Assembly: GCA_964605665.1 (NCBI GenBank)
Contig: CAZSDP010000005.1
Location: 62,001 to 126,000, forward strand
DNA length: 64,000 bases
From: CAZSDP01 sp964605665
GTDB taxonomy: Bacteria; Planctomycetota; UBA8108; UBA1146
Reading direction: 5' to 3'
Position numbers and translations under genes: made by a program. Positions 1 to 9,700 of this stretch are shown piece by piece. The number at the start of each line of letters is the position of its first letter. Position 1 is the stretch's first letter. A model generated the notes under the pieces. That model saw only the letters and a program-made list of their open reading frames with translations, was not told the DNA's origin and did no database searches.

Positions 1-110
1 CGGCGACGACATCGACCGTGGGAATGAGGCGCTACAGTTTCACGGTTTAGGCTGTGAATTTGCGGCTAGGTTCGGCCGTTTCGCAGGTGGCTCGGCTATC
101 TTCCACCAAC

Positions 111-134
111 TGCGCACTCGCAAAAGGGTGCGTA
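111..134 (-). terminator. weak hairpin downstream of the methyltransferase gene
   Basis: A 7-bp stem (111-117 with 128-134, one G-T pair) around a 10-base loop lies just after the stop of the minus-strand methyltransferase gene. There is no T-tract, so termination is only a possibility. Nothing else is recognised in bases 1-140. Confidence 0.25.
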
Positions 135-140
135 GAGCGT

Positions 141-992
141 TCAAGGCCAACGCCCTTGGAGGAGATAGTAGGCTCTCCAACGAGCGATGTCCCAAAGTCT
201 TGTGAACCGTTGTAATGATCCTGTCATATGTACTTTTTGGTACACAAGATACTTCTGGAAGTGTTCCACCCGACGGAATCCGAGGCCCCGAATTTCAGAT
301 CGGATCGGGAACTTCGAACGCAGGAGGTGGAAGGGGCGATCTGGATCGGCCTCTCCTGCGATGAGATCGAAGACGAGGATTCCACCCAACTTCAATGACC
401 GGTGCAGCTGGGTGAGGGTTGCCAGCGGATCGGCGACGTGCTCGAGGACATCGACCGCGCTGATGAGGTCATACGACTCCGGTGGTGGTTGGTCGGCCTT
501 GAGGTCGAGTAGGGTCGCATCAATTCCGCGCTTCTCGAGTCTCCATTTCGCACATGCTTGCAAAACATCGGAGACATCTGCAACCGTGACGTTGAGACCA
601 GCGCGACCGAGCAAGATCGCATTGGTTCCAATCCCTCCTCCGAAGTCGAGATAGTCGTGGCAGCCAAAGCGCTCGGCGATATCGAGAAGGCGCGCATTCC
701 AGGCTGGAGCTTCCCCCTGTTGAAGAGCATGCCACCACAAGAGTTCGTAGAGGTAAGCGTCGCACTCGTTGTAGAAGTCGGTTAAGGAACTTTCGTCAGA
801 GCGATCACGCTGGTACCAAAGCTCTCGCTGGTCGTCGACAGCTCTCTTGCATCGCTCTTCGATGATGTCTCTTGGTTCACCAGTGTATTCGCTGAGCTCG
901 ACGATGCAGCTTTCACGCGGATCGGAGATCTCTGGTAGCCGGACTGCTTCGAGCCAGAGCTCCTGTAATTCTGGAGAAGGCGCATGACCCAC
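141..992 (-). CDS. class I SAM-dependent methyltransferase
   Basis: A 283-residue soluble protein. Seen: glycine-rich SAM motif I DYLDFGGGIGTN at residues 113-124, an acidic residue D139 at the end of the second strand (VADV), and SAVDVLEHV at 178-186, the post-I/motif II region of Methyltransf_11/23 families. Residues 1-100 form a family-specific N-terminal part with no domain I recognise. The GTG start at 992 is supported by AAGGAG a few bases upstream and lies one base after the stop of the preceding cytochrome gene, so it is probably translationally coupled and last in the operon. The substrate is unknown; the respiratory neighbours do not identify it. A small-molecule or lipid methyltransferase is as likely as a protein one. 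Confidence 0.85.
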   Translation of the reverse strand: MGHAPSPELQELWLEAVRLPEISDPRESCIVELSEYTGEPRDIIEERCKRAVDDQRELWYQRDRSDESSLTDFYNECDAYLYELLWWHALQQGEAPAWNARLLDIAERFGCHDYLDFGGGIGTNAILLGRAGLNVTVADVSDVLQACAKWRLEKRGIDATLLDLKADQPPPESYDLISAVDVLEHVADPLATLTQLHRSLKLGGILVFDLIAGEADPDRPFHLLRSKFPIRSEIRGLGFRRVEHFQKYLVYQKVHMTGSLQRFTRLWDIARWRAYYLLQGRWP

Positions 993-993
993 T

Positions 994-1842
994 TCAATTC
1001 TCCTTCTCTAGCCACGGAGTTGGTTCAGGATGCGGCCAGTTTGCGCCCTCATCGACCCAGCGTCCGATCGCTTCGATCCACTCTGCTGGGAGTGGGCTTT
1101 CCCCCTTCGGCATCTGAGGTCGATCTTCAGATTCCGTTGCACACCGTACCCAAATCCCACTGATTTCGCGATTCCCTGGCACGATTGCGGGTCCTAAGTC
1201 CCCCTCGAGGAGTACTTGGCGGAGGCTGTCGAGTCGTAGGCCTCCACGCTTGACCGAGGGCCCATGGCACTCGAGACAGCGACCGACCAGGATCGGTTGG
1301 ATGTGCTCGACATAATCGACCGGTTGGTCCTCTTTCAATGACCAGCGATCGAGCTCTGCTTCAGCCCACGAAACTTGTTGCCGAATTTGCTGCTCTTCGA
1401 TCTGAGACGATCCAAGCAAGGTACGTAGGGCATTTCTGTAGACGTCTTTTCCATGGGTAATCTCAGACCCGAGGTGCCCTGTGCTGGCCACCAGGAGAAC
1501 TGAAATCAGCAGGAAGATTCGCCCGACTTTGAGTCTCGGGGAGGAGATCTTTCGCCAATAGAGGGTGGTGATCAGCAGAGAGACCGTCGTGATGACACTC
1601 AGCCACCGATGCAGATCGACTTGTTCTAAGAGAGAGGTAGATAGAGGACGATCTGCGCTGATCCAGCCGGTGAATGCGGCAGCGACTGCGGTGAGTGAAC
1701 TGACGATAAGGAGTGGCAGCGTGTGGGGCGAAGGAGCAGATCGGTCTTGGCGCATCGCCAAGCACTCGAGAATTGCCGCCGTGATCACCAAACCGACCGG
1801 GAAGTGAACAAAAAAGGGATGAAGAACTCCGAACACGCTCAC
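994..1842 (-). CDS. membrane protein with planctomycete-type c-type cytochrome domain
   Basis: A 282-residue protein. Residues 1-125 contain about four membrane segments, starting HPFFVHFPVGLVI as in DUF2231-type membrane modules; H8 and H13 are possible heme b ligands. Residues 180-270 form a c-type cytochrome domain with one heme site CLECH (189-193), followed by GPSVKRGGLRLDS and a methionine in DRPQMPKGE (M244) as probable distal ligand, the arrangement of the planctomycete cytochrome family. It is likely a membrane-anchored electron carrier with its heme domain outside the cytoplasm. Its ATG overlaps the stop of the CRTAC1 gene by four bases (ATGA). The exact redox partner is unknown, but the multiheme cytochrome upstream in the same operon is the obvious candidate. 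Confidence 0.85.
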   Translation of the reverse strand: MSVFGVLHPFFVHFPVGLVITAAILECLAMRQDRSAPSPHTLPLLIVSSLTAVAAAFTGWISADRPLSTSLLEQVDLHRWLSVITTVSLLITTLYWRKISSPRLKVGRIFLLISVLLVASTGHLGSEITHGKDVYRNALRTLLGSSQIEEQQIRQQVSWAEAELDRWSLKEDQPVDYVEHIQPILVGRCLECHGPSVKRGGLRLDSLRQVLLEGDLGPAIVPGNREISGIWVRCATESEDRPQMPKGESPLPAEWIEAIGRWVDEGANWPHPEPTPWLEKEN

Positions 1843-3668
1843 GTTTGTGTGATCTCTAGTAGAAGGTCCACCTCAGGAACCGGGATGACCTGGGAAGTTC
1901 CATCGGGCCACACGACTTCCAACCGCTCAACTTCGGTTTCAGCACCGAGACCAAAAGTCAGGGGAAGTTCGACTTGAGAGAGATAACTCCGGGTGGGCAT
2001 GACTTGCTGCGTGCTTGTGTGACCACCAGCAGTCAGTTTCGCGACTGCTCCGATCGCGTCGCGATTTGGTGACTTCCCGATGAGCTTCAATCGGAGCCAA
2101 TGACCGTTGAGCTTCTGGTCATTACGCAAGAGTTTCGGGGGCCCCGCGACTTGGGTGAGGCAAAGATCTAAATCACCATCTCCGTCGATATCTGCGTAAG
2201 CAGCGCCCCTCCCCACGATCGGATCGGTGAGATTCCCAAGCCGATCTGTTGGGACTGCAGTGTAGCAGGATGGCGCCTGAGGACCTCGGTGCCAAAATAG
2301 CTGCGCAGGCTGGCGATACCGCTGATCGGGCTGAACTTTTGAGATCTCTTCATCGAGGTGCCCATTCGTTTGGAAGAGATCTGGCCATCCATCGAGGTCA
2401 GCATCAAAGAAAAAGAGACCAAAGCTCAACCAGCGGCGACTCGGAGGACCAATCCCCTCGTCGACATTTTGATCGAAAAAGCAGATTTCTTCCGGTCCGG
2501 TTACAAAGAAGCTGGTCATTTCGGCGGCAAAATTCCCAATGGCCACCGCAACTTGTCCGGTGTTTCGATAGTCAGCTGAATCGATTCCCATCGCCCCCGT
2601 GGCGAGGCCGTTGTTGTCGTAGGCGAGCCCACTCTGCTCACCAACTTCCGAAAAGAGGCCTTTACCATCATTCAGGAAAAGGAAATTCCTTACGGTGTCA
2701 TTGGCGATGACGAGATCTAGGTGACCATCCTGATTGACGTCTACTGGCGCGATGGCGAGAGCTTTTGCAGCGGGATTACCCAAAGTTCCGTCTCTCACCT
2801 CGATCCCTGCAATTTGGGAAACGCCGCTGAATCGTCCGTTGCCGTCGTTGCGGTAGAGCCGGCAGAAAGTGCCAGGGAAATTGGTGGGTTGTCCATATGA
2901 GCGACCAACTCCGGTAAGGGAGTTGTCGATTCCTAAGTCGATTTCCCGACTCCATTCGACATAGCTCGCCACGAACAAGTCGAGATCTTGATCCCCGTCC
3001 GCATCGAAGAACCCAGCGCTGGAACTCCAACTCGTCGCTGGTCCTGCGACACCTGCGAACTCTGTCACGTCAGTGAATCGGTCTCCATCATTTCTCAAGA
3101 GGCGGTCAGGTCCTACCGCGGCGATAAAGAGATCGACATCGCCGTCGGCGTCGTAGTCGGAGCAAGCTATTCCGGTTCCGACGAAACTACCTTCGAGATC
3201 CCAGGCATCGGAACCATCTCGAAAGTTCCCTTTTCCGTCGTTTAAGAAGAGAGCGATCGACCGTTGATCTGATTGCTGACTCGACCATGGCCAGTCAGTC
3301 CCGCGAAGTAATAAGAGATCTTGGTCACCGTCACCGTCTGGATCAAAGAAGGCGACTCCGCTTCCCATCGTCTCCGGAAGCAGTTTTTCTCCAGTTGCAC
3401 CGTTGAGGTGGGGAAAGTCGATTCCTGCAGTTGCAGTGATGTCGGTAAACGGAATCAGAGGGGCTTGTAATACCGGTTCAACGATTTTTGCAGTGGTCTT
3501 TGGTCCATCGTCCACTGGTTCGGGATCAGGAGCACTTCGTTGAACGAGTACGAAAATGAAGACCAACGCAGCGATGAGCAGGATACCGAACACGGAGTAC
3601 CTGAAAGCGCGACCGATGATCTCGTCGTCCCCACTGGACTGTGAAAGGGGAGGCTCGCTCTCTGTCAT
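1839..3668 (-). CDS. CRTAC1-family FG-GAP/VCBS repeat protein with ASPIC/UnbV domain
   Basis: A 609-residue protein. An N-terminal anchor at about 24-42 is followed by a Pro/Asp linker and then a beta-propeller of FG-GAP/VCBS repeats with DxDxDGxxDL calcium-loop motifs (for example DPDGDGDQDL, DYDADGDVDL, DADGDQDLDL, DVNQDGHLDL, DIDGDGDLDL). The C-terminal 80 residues fit the ASPIC/UnbV domain (RDAIGAVAKL, then RLEVVWPDGTSQ). Such proteins are extracytoplasmic and are thought to mediate binding; enzymatic activity is not established. It lies between a multiheme cytochrome gene and a c-cytochrome gene, a grouping that suggests an envelope redox or substrate-capture complex, which is an inference. 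Confidence 0.88.
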   Translation of the reverse strand: MTESEPPLSQSSGDDEIIGRAFRYSVFGILLIAALVFIFVLVQRSAPDPEPVDDGPKTTAKIVEPVLQAPLIPFTDITATAGIDFPHLNGATGEKLLPETMGSGVAFFDPDGDGDQDLLLLRGTDWPWSSQQSDQRSIALFLNDGKGNFRDGSDAWDLEGSFVGTGIACSDYDADGDVDLFIAAVGPDRLLRNDGDRFTDVTEFAGVAGPATSWSSSAGFFDADGDQDLDLFVASYVEWSREIDLGIDNSLTGVGRSYGQPTNFPGTFCRLYRNDGNGRFSGVSQIAGIEVRDGTLGNPAAKALAIAPVDVNQDGHLDLVIANDTVRNFLFLNDGKGLFSEVGEQSGLAYDNNGLATGAMGIDSADYRNTGQVAVAIGNFAAEMTSFFVTGPEEICFFDQNVDEGIGPPSRRWLSFGLFFFDADLDGWPDLFQTNGHLDEEISKVQPDQRYRQPAQLFWHRGPQAPSCYTAVPTDRLGNLTDPIVGRGAAYADIDGDGDLDLCLTQVAGPPKLLRNDQKLNGHWLRLKLIGKSPNRDAIGAVAKLTAGGHTSTQQVMPTRSYLSQVELPLTFGLGAETEVERLEVVWPDGTSQVIPVPEVDLLLEITQT

Positions 3669-3687
3669 CTTTCCTCACGGTTTGCAT

Positions 3688-3708
3688 TTTCCCCAGCGAA
3701 TGGGGAAA
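3688..3708 (-). other. intercistronic hairpin between cytochrome and CRTAC1 genes
   Basis: A perfect 8-bp stem (TTTCCCCA with TGGGGAAA) and a 5-base loop in the 103-base gap between two same-strand genes. It lacks a T-tract on the minus strand, so it is more likely an RNA-processing or attenuation hairpin than a full terminator. Confidence 0.4.
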
Positions 3709-3771
3709 GGCTGGGGCTTGAGGTTAGAAAATGAGGTGACTTCTTATCCGGGAGACCCCTCAATTGTCGGT

Positions 3772-6546
3772 CTATTCAGTGACTCTATGCAAGTCGTAAA
3801 TCACAATCGACTCCGCGGCATGGTCAGCGGCCGCATTTTCGCTCCGATGTTTGGAGACGGCTCGATCACGGGCGTGGTTATCGACCTTATAGCGGGAGTG
3901 TAATTCACGATGGCGAGCTTCCGCTTCAGTGTCACCGCGAGCTCCATGGATCTGGGCGAGATTGTAATGGGCCACCACGTCTTCTGGATCGAGCTCCAAT
4001 GCACGCTCGAATGCCGCAATGGCTTCTCCAAATGCCTGATTTCGCTCATCTGTTTGTTGAGGGTCTCTCATCCGTCGAGCTCGGGCAAAGTGGACTGCAC
4101 CAATCTCTTTCCACAGTCTGTCGTCCCTGGAAAAATCAAATCCACGCGCTCGAGCTTCCGGGAAATTCGTCTCCGCGAGTTGATTCAATGACAAGAGGGC
4201 TTCGTCGTAAAACCCATTCTCGCGATTGACTCGTGCGGTGAACCACGCGAGAGACCATGGGGGGGGAGGTGGATTCCAGCTCGAGGCACGTTGCAAAGAA
4301 GCTGCAGCCTCATCGAGACGACCTTCGAGGATCTCGGCTCTGGCTCGGTTGAGTGGCCCATCTGGTTTGCCCAGCTGAGATACCTTTTCAAATGCGGCGA
4401 TCGCGGAGGTCAGCTCACCACGAACCTTGCCTCGACTACCCTTTCGAAGGAGACCGATTCCGTAGTCGTTCCAACGCTCCCACTCTTCGATTCGCGTACC
4501 AGTGCGAGCTGAAATGTTCGATCCCACGGGAAGCGTGATGGAATCACTCGCGATCTCTACGATTGGGAGATCATTGACTGTTGAGGGGCCATAGACATAT
4601 CGCATGAGAGTGGTGTCGAACTTCCGATACAGAAGTCGAGCACGAACCGTGATGGTGGGGCCAGCATCATTCGGTACTTCCAGTCGATATCGGATGACGT
4701 CGGCTGCTCCCGGAGGAATCTGGTTGTCGTACAGAGGGACAAAGATGTCCTGCGCGTTGCGGCGGTCAATGCGATTCCCATCTCGATCGAGAATGTAACC
4801 GTTCACGAAGTGAGCCCAAGAATCGACCGCCCCGGATTCATCGCGGTGTCCGCTGGTATTGATCACCCGTCCCCCCGACTCGACGGTGACTTCGACCCAA
4901 CACTCATTCGAATCGATGGTTCCTTGGGTAAAGTGATGACCGAGAGTGAGGGTCCTCAAGACGAGCTCGAGCAAAACGATTTCACCGCGGCTTACTGAGG
5001 GAATCTCGGGACGTATTGGAGCGAACTGCTCACTATCGATCGTTTCTCCACGTCGAAGGCCGAACCAATCGACGCGTAAAGAGCCTTCGAGGAACTTTCG
5101 GTGTCCTTCGTTGACCGACTCTGGGAAACCAAGCAAGTGGGGGATTCCCGTGTTGGCGGAGGGGAACGAGTGGTCGTGCACGGTCCGAGTCCCATCACCA
5201 GCAAAGTCCGCCGCGGCGAAGTCCTCAGAAGGAAGGAGCGCCATGTGGCAATTGCCGGAGTTGCAATTGGGGACCGCTTTGGGGGGATAGTAGAAACTGG
5301 CGACGCCATGTCCGGACACACCACTACGGCGATAGGAGTCGAGGTGGTTTTGCCCCCTCAGCCACTTGTAGTGGTTCAACTCCTTCGGCAGATGGACCTT
5401 GTGGCATACACCACAGAAGTCCTCGGTGCGATGAAATGGCTTGAGGTATGTACGCTTGTGCAGCGCCGGCTTTGCCTTGATCAATTGGCGATGGAGATAC
5501 TTCCCCAGTTTTGATTCACTCTGTCGAAATGGATATCTCGCCGGTTCATCGATGGTGTAGTCGGAATTGCCTCGTGGAGAATTGATGTGGGTGATGGCGT
5601 GGCAAACTGTGCAAGTGACACCTGCATGTGCGGTCGGATCATTCACGTCATCATAATTCGGATCGTCAAAGGCGCCTGAAAAGAACGGCACTGGATCGTG
5701 GCAGCCAGCACAAAAGCGCGCAGCTTGTACGTCTCCATCTCGATCGAGCGCTACCTTCCGTGTTTCTCGAACTGAGAACAGATAAATCGGATTGTTGAAG
5801 CTCGAGAATCGATGGGAACTGTGCTCCCACGTGTCGTGGGCTTGGGGGTGGCACTCTTGGCAGAACTTGTCCTGCATCAGCGAAGAGGCAGGGATGAAGT
5901 CTCCCGTGACAGTTCGGGCCAGCGAGGGGAAGAAGTACTCTTCTCCGCTCTCCGGGCCGACGGCATTCCAACGCCGGGGGTCTTGGGTATGGAGCAGTGC
6001 CATCACCGCGATGAAAACTGCTCCCACTGCGGCCCACGTCGCTCCGACTCGCCAACGAATCGGTCTACCTGCGAGTCGGTGTAGGACAAAGAGCCATGCG
6101 GCGGCGAACGGGCAAATGATGTGAAGCCAATAGATGATGCGTCTTGTTGCTCCATCCCTGATCTCCAACACCCCCTCGATACGAGTGAGCAAGATTCCAC
6201 TGACGAGAAGGAGGAGGCTGATTCCGAAGAGAGCGTAGCCCACCTTGACCGCGCGACGATTGGGACGATTCCTCGCCTTGACCATATGAACCAAGCCGAA
6301 TCCGACAACGGGTCCAATCATCAAAAGGCCGACCGCGAGGTGAAAGAGGAACATCCCGAGATAAAAGGTGTTCTCGTAGACTTCACCCGTTTGGTGTTGG
6401 AGCAGCGTAATCGTTCCGAGATATGCAGAGTTCACGGAGAGCAATGCAAAGAGCGCGAACACGACATTGAGCCAACGGGTTAGCCGTGGCCCAACCGCGG
6501 GGTGATAGGGGCGCTTCTTCGACGCGGAGCGGTTCTCCTCGTTCAT
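3772..6546 (-). CDS. membrane multiheme cytochrome c with cytochrome b-like N-terminus and C-terminal TPRs
   Basis: A 924-residue three-part protein. Residues 20-190 hold about five membrane helices with paired histidines (H69, H87, H142, H156) reminiscent of a di-heme cytochrome b561/DUF4405 module. Residues 225-440 hold c-heme motifs CQECH (229), CAGCH (279), CTVCH (312), CGVCH (378) and an unusual CX4CH, CNSGNCH (428-434), in a cytochrome c554-like domain with many extra histidines. The C-terminal 200 residues are TPR-like (for example AIAAFERALELDPEDVVAHY). It probably moves electrons between the membrane and the periplasm. The open frame extends 56 codons further upstream, but the ATG at 6546 has GAAGGA in front of it and begins the hydrophobic part sensibly. 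First gene of the 6.5-0.1 kb minus-strand operon. Confidence 0.85.
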   Translation of the reverse strand: MNEENRSASKKRPYHPAVGPRLTRWLNVVFALFALLSVNSAYLGTITLLQHQTGEVYENTFYLGMFLFHLAVGLLMIGPVVGFGLVHMVKARNRPNRRAVKVGYALFGISLLLLVSGILLTRIEGVLEIRDGATRRIIYWLHIICPFAAAWLFVLHRLAGRPIRWRVGATWAAVGAVFIAVMALLHTQDPRRWNAVGPESGEEYFFPSLARTVTGDFIPASSLMQDKFCQECHPQAHDTWEHSSHRFSSFNNPIYLFSVRETRKVALDRDGDVQAARFCAGCHDPVPFFSGAFDDPNYDDVNDPTAHAGVTCTVCHAITHINSPRGNSDYTIDEPARYPFRQSESKLGKYLHRQLIKAKPALHKRTYLKPFHRTEDFCGVCHKVHLPKELNHYKWLRGQNHLDSYRRSGVSGHGVASFYYPPKAVPNCNSGNCHMALLPSEDFAAADFAGDGTRTVHDHSFPSANTGIPHLLGFPESVNEGHRKFLEGSLRVDWFGLRRGETIDSEQFAPIRPEIPSVSRGEIVLLELVLRTLTLGHHFTQGTIDSNECWVEVTVESGGRVINTSGHRDESGAVDSWAHFVNGYILDRDGNRIDRRNAQDIFVPLYDNQIPPGAADVIRYRLEVPNDAGPTITVRARLLYRKFDTTLMRYVYGPSTVNDLPIVEIASDSITLPVGSNISARTGTRIEEWERWNDYGIGLLRKGSRGKVRGELTSAIAAFEKVSQLGKPDGPLNRARAEILEGRLDEAAASLQRASSWNPPPPPWSLAWFTARVNRENGFYDEALLSLNQLAETNFPEARARGFDFSRDDRLWKEIGAVHFARARRMRDPQQTDERNQAFGEAIAAFERALELDPEDVVAHYNLAQIHGARGDTEAEARHRELHSRYKVDNHARDRAVSKHRSENAAADHAAESIVIYDLHRVTE

Positions 6547-6750
6547 CCGATCTTCCTTCAGCAAGTCCGGTCTGAATCCCGGGGAAGTCTCCCGAGCGCA
6601 TCCGACAGGTGGATGCGTTGGGGATCTCGCCATCCTCGCTTCTTGCGGGTCGTACGACAAGGAAAACGGAGGGGGCGCAAGTTGACACTCGCGCCCCCCC
6701 CGCGTTGATCTCAAGAATACAATGTCGCCAATTTCAGGGCGACCTTCTCC

Positions 6751-9700
6751 CTAGGGACAAGCTGGCCCCGGAATACACTCATCGAGGGAGTCCACTGTGG
6801 GGTCAACTCCACACCCGCCAAATGGCGCCGGCGGCGCGGGGCCGCTCACGAAGATGTACTGGAGGCCATAGATCACGTCTGCGACATCGATCATGCCGCT
6901 ATCGTTGACATCTGCAGCGTCTGGGCACTGCAGCGGACCTCCTGAGAAGAGGTAAGCGAGGATGAAGATGAAGTCACTGATGTCGACCATGGTGTCGAGG
7001 TTTGGGTCTCCTCGATTGAATTGAGGCTCCGCGCACTCATCTGGAATGCCATCCAGATCAGTGTCATTGCTCACTCCAGAAGCGATATCGCAACTGTCCA
7101 AGACTCCGTTGGAGTTGCAATCTGGGGCTCCACTGGCGAGCTGGCAGGAATCAATCACCCCATCCATGTCGCAGTCTGTAGCACCAGCAGTGATGTCGCA
7201 GCTATCGATAATACCATTGGAATCACAGTCACTGGCAGTTCCAGCGGAGAGCTCGCAGCTGTCGATTTGTCCATTGCTATCGCAATCGGTCGCGGTTCCG
7301 GAGGCGAGTTCGCAGCTGTCGATGGCGCCATTCATATCGCAATCAGTTGCAGTGCCAGCCAAGAGCTCGCAGCTGTCGACCTGCCCATTACCGTCGCAGT
7401 CAGCACCACTTGCGATGTCGCAGCTGTCGATCACTCCATTGCCGTTACAGTCAGGTGCGCCCGCAGCGAGCTGACAGCTATCGGGTTGACCGTCTGAGTC
7501 GCAGTCCGCGGTGCCGGAACTGATGTCGCAGGAATCGATCTGTCCATTGGAGTTGCAGTCTGCAGCGGTACCAGCGGCAATTTCACAGCTATCGATTTGG
7601 CCATTCATATTGCAATCCGTTGCAGTGCCAGCAGCGAGTTCACAACTATCGATTTGACCATTCGAGTCGCAGTCAGTTGCGGTTCCAGCATTGATTTCGC
7701 AGCTATCAATCTGGCCATTACTGTCACAGTCGCTTGCAGTGCCGGCAGCGAACTCGCAGCTGTCGATCTGCCCATTGTTGTCGCAGTCGATTGCGGTCCC
7801 AGCACTGATCTCGCAACTGTCGATCTGCCCGTTGCTATCGCAATCGGTAGCGGCTCCAGTAGCGATTTCACAACTATCGATGACGCCGTTTGAATCGCAA
7901 TCGACCGCAGATCCTGCGTTGATCTCGCAACTATCGATCTGCCCATTGGAGTTGCAGTCCGCAGCTCCCGTTGCGATGTCGCAGCTGTCAGGAACTCCGT
8001 TGGTATCGCAGTCTGCGACACCTCCAGCGATGTCGCAGCTGTCGATGATGCCGTTGCTATTGCAGTCGCCGGCACTGCCGGCAGCAATTTCACACGAGTC
8101 GATTTGGTTGTTGCCATTGCAATCGGAAGCGGCACCAGAGGCGATTTCGCAACTGTCGATTTGGCCATTTGCGTCGCAATCGAAGCTACTGTTGTTGAGA
8201 TCACAGCTGTCGGGAATACCGTTGAGATTGCAGTCGGGAACGCCACTGGCTAGGTCGCAAGAGTCGGGAACGCCATTGAGATCGCAATCCGCAGCAGTGC
8301 CGGCAGCAATCTCGCAGCTATCTATGGAGCCATTTCCATTGCAGTCAGCAACGGTTCCAGCGGTGATTTCGCAAGCATCGAGCAGGTTGTTCGAGTTGCA
8401 GTCACTCGCACCGGCGGCGATGTCGCAGTTGTCGGGAATCCCGTTGAGATCGCAGTCTGGAGTACCGGCGATAATGTCGCAGAAATCGAGGATGCCGTTG
8501 AGGTCGCAGTCTGGTGCGGTTCCTGCCGCGATTTCGCAAGGATCGATGAGCCCATTGGAATCGCAGTCGATCGCAGTACCGGCGAGAAGCTCACACGGAT
8601 CGATCGCACCGTTGCCATCACAGTCATTCGCGGTTCCCGCGGCGATTTCACAAGGATCGATTTGACCGTTGTTATCGCAGTCATCAGCGGTCCCTGCCGC
8701 GAGTTCGCAGGCGTCGATGGCTCCATTGCCATCGCAGTCACCAGCTCCGGAAGTGATGTCGCAACTGTCGGGAATTCCGTTGAGGTCGCAATCGGAAACA
8801 AGGCCGCCAGAGATTTCACAAGAGTCGTCGAGACCATTGCCATTGCAGTCTTGAATTGCGGCACCCTGCACTTCGACGATGAGGCTCCAGCCATTCAGAT
8901 TTCCGTCGTCTTGATTCACGCCGTCATTTGCGGAAATACTCCAGTTTCCGAGTCGATCTTCTCCATCGAATGCGGACAGAGGTTGCGCTGGCGTGGTGGT
9001 CCCTGCTCCACCGTCGTCATCGTAGGTGGTGATGATATCGTCGGCTGAACCTCCGCTATTTTGATGGAGGTTGACAGTGGTCGCGGTCGGACTCGTGACT
9101 TGAACCAGGAGGTCACCAATCCAAGTGTGAGTGATTTGTACGGCAACGTCGACGTCGAGGACCACTCCAGAGTCTGCGACGGTCAGGGTGTCGATTGCTG
9201 GTCCACCGTTCGAGACGATGGGGATCGGTGGGGAGAGGACACGGTCGTATGTGACGATTCCCGAGGCCTCACACTCGTCCAGAACTCCATTGTTGTCGCA
9301 ATCAGATCCTGCCGAGAGTTCGCAGCTGTCGGGAATCCCATTGAAGTTACAGTCGGTGTCGCTGCCAGAAGAGAGTTCACAAGTGTCGAGGACTCCATCG
9401 TTATCGCAGTCGGTGGCAGTGCCAGCACTGAGCTGGCAACTGTCGAGGACTCCATCGAGGTCACAGTCAGTTGCCAGTCCACCGGTGATGTCGCAGGAGT
9501 CCGGCTGTCCATTGAGGTTGCAATCCTCTTCGCACTCGTCTGGAACCCCATTGCTGTTGCAATCGGCACTGAATCCGCTCGCTACGTCATCGATGTCGGG
9601 GATTCCATTGTTATTGCAGTCGAGGCTGCCGCCAGTAGGCGCCTGGATCATCGGAATCGTGAGTGAATTTGGTGTTCCTGGTTTGAAGAGCGCCAAGGTC

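Noticed and set aside
7605..8665. long repetitive ORFs on both strands within the 57-bp repeats
   Set aside because: By-products of the repeat; only the minus-strand frame with signal peptide, P-domain and dockerin is coding.
7035..9627. possible CRISPR array because of regular repeats
   Set aside because: Units are contiguous, without spacers, divergent at DNA level and in one long reading frame.
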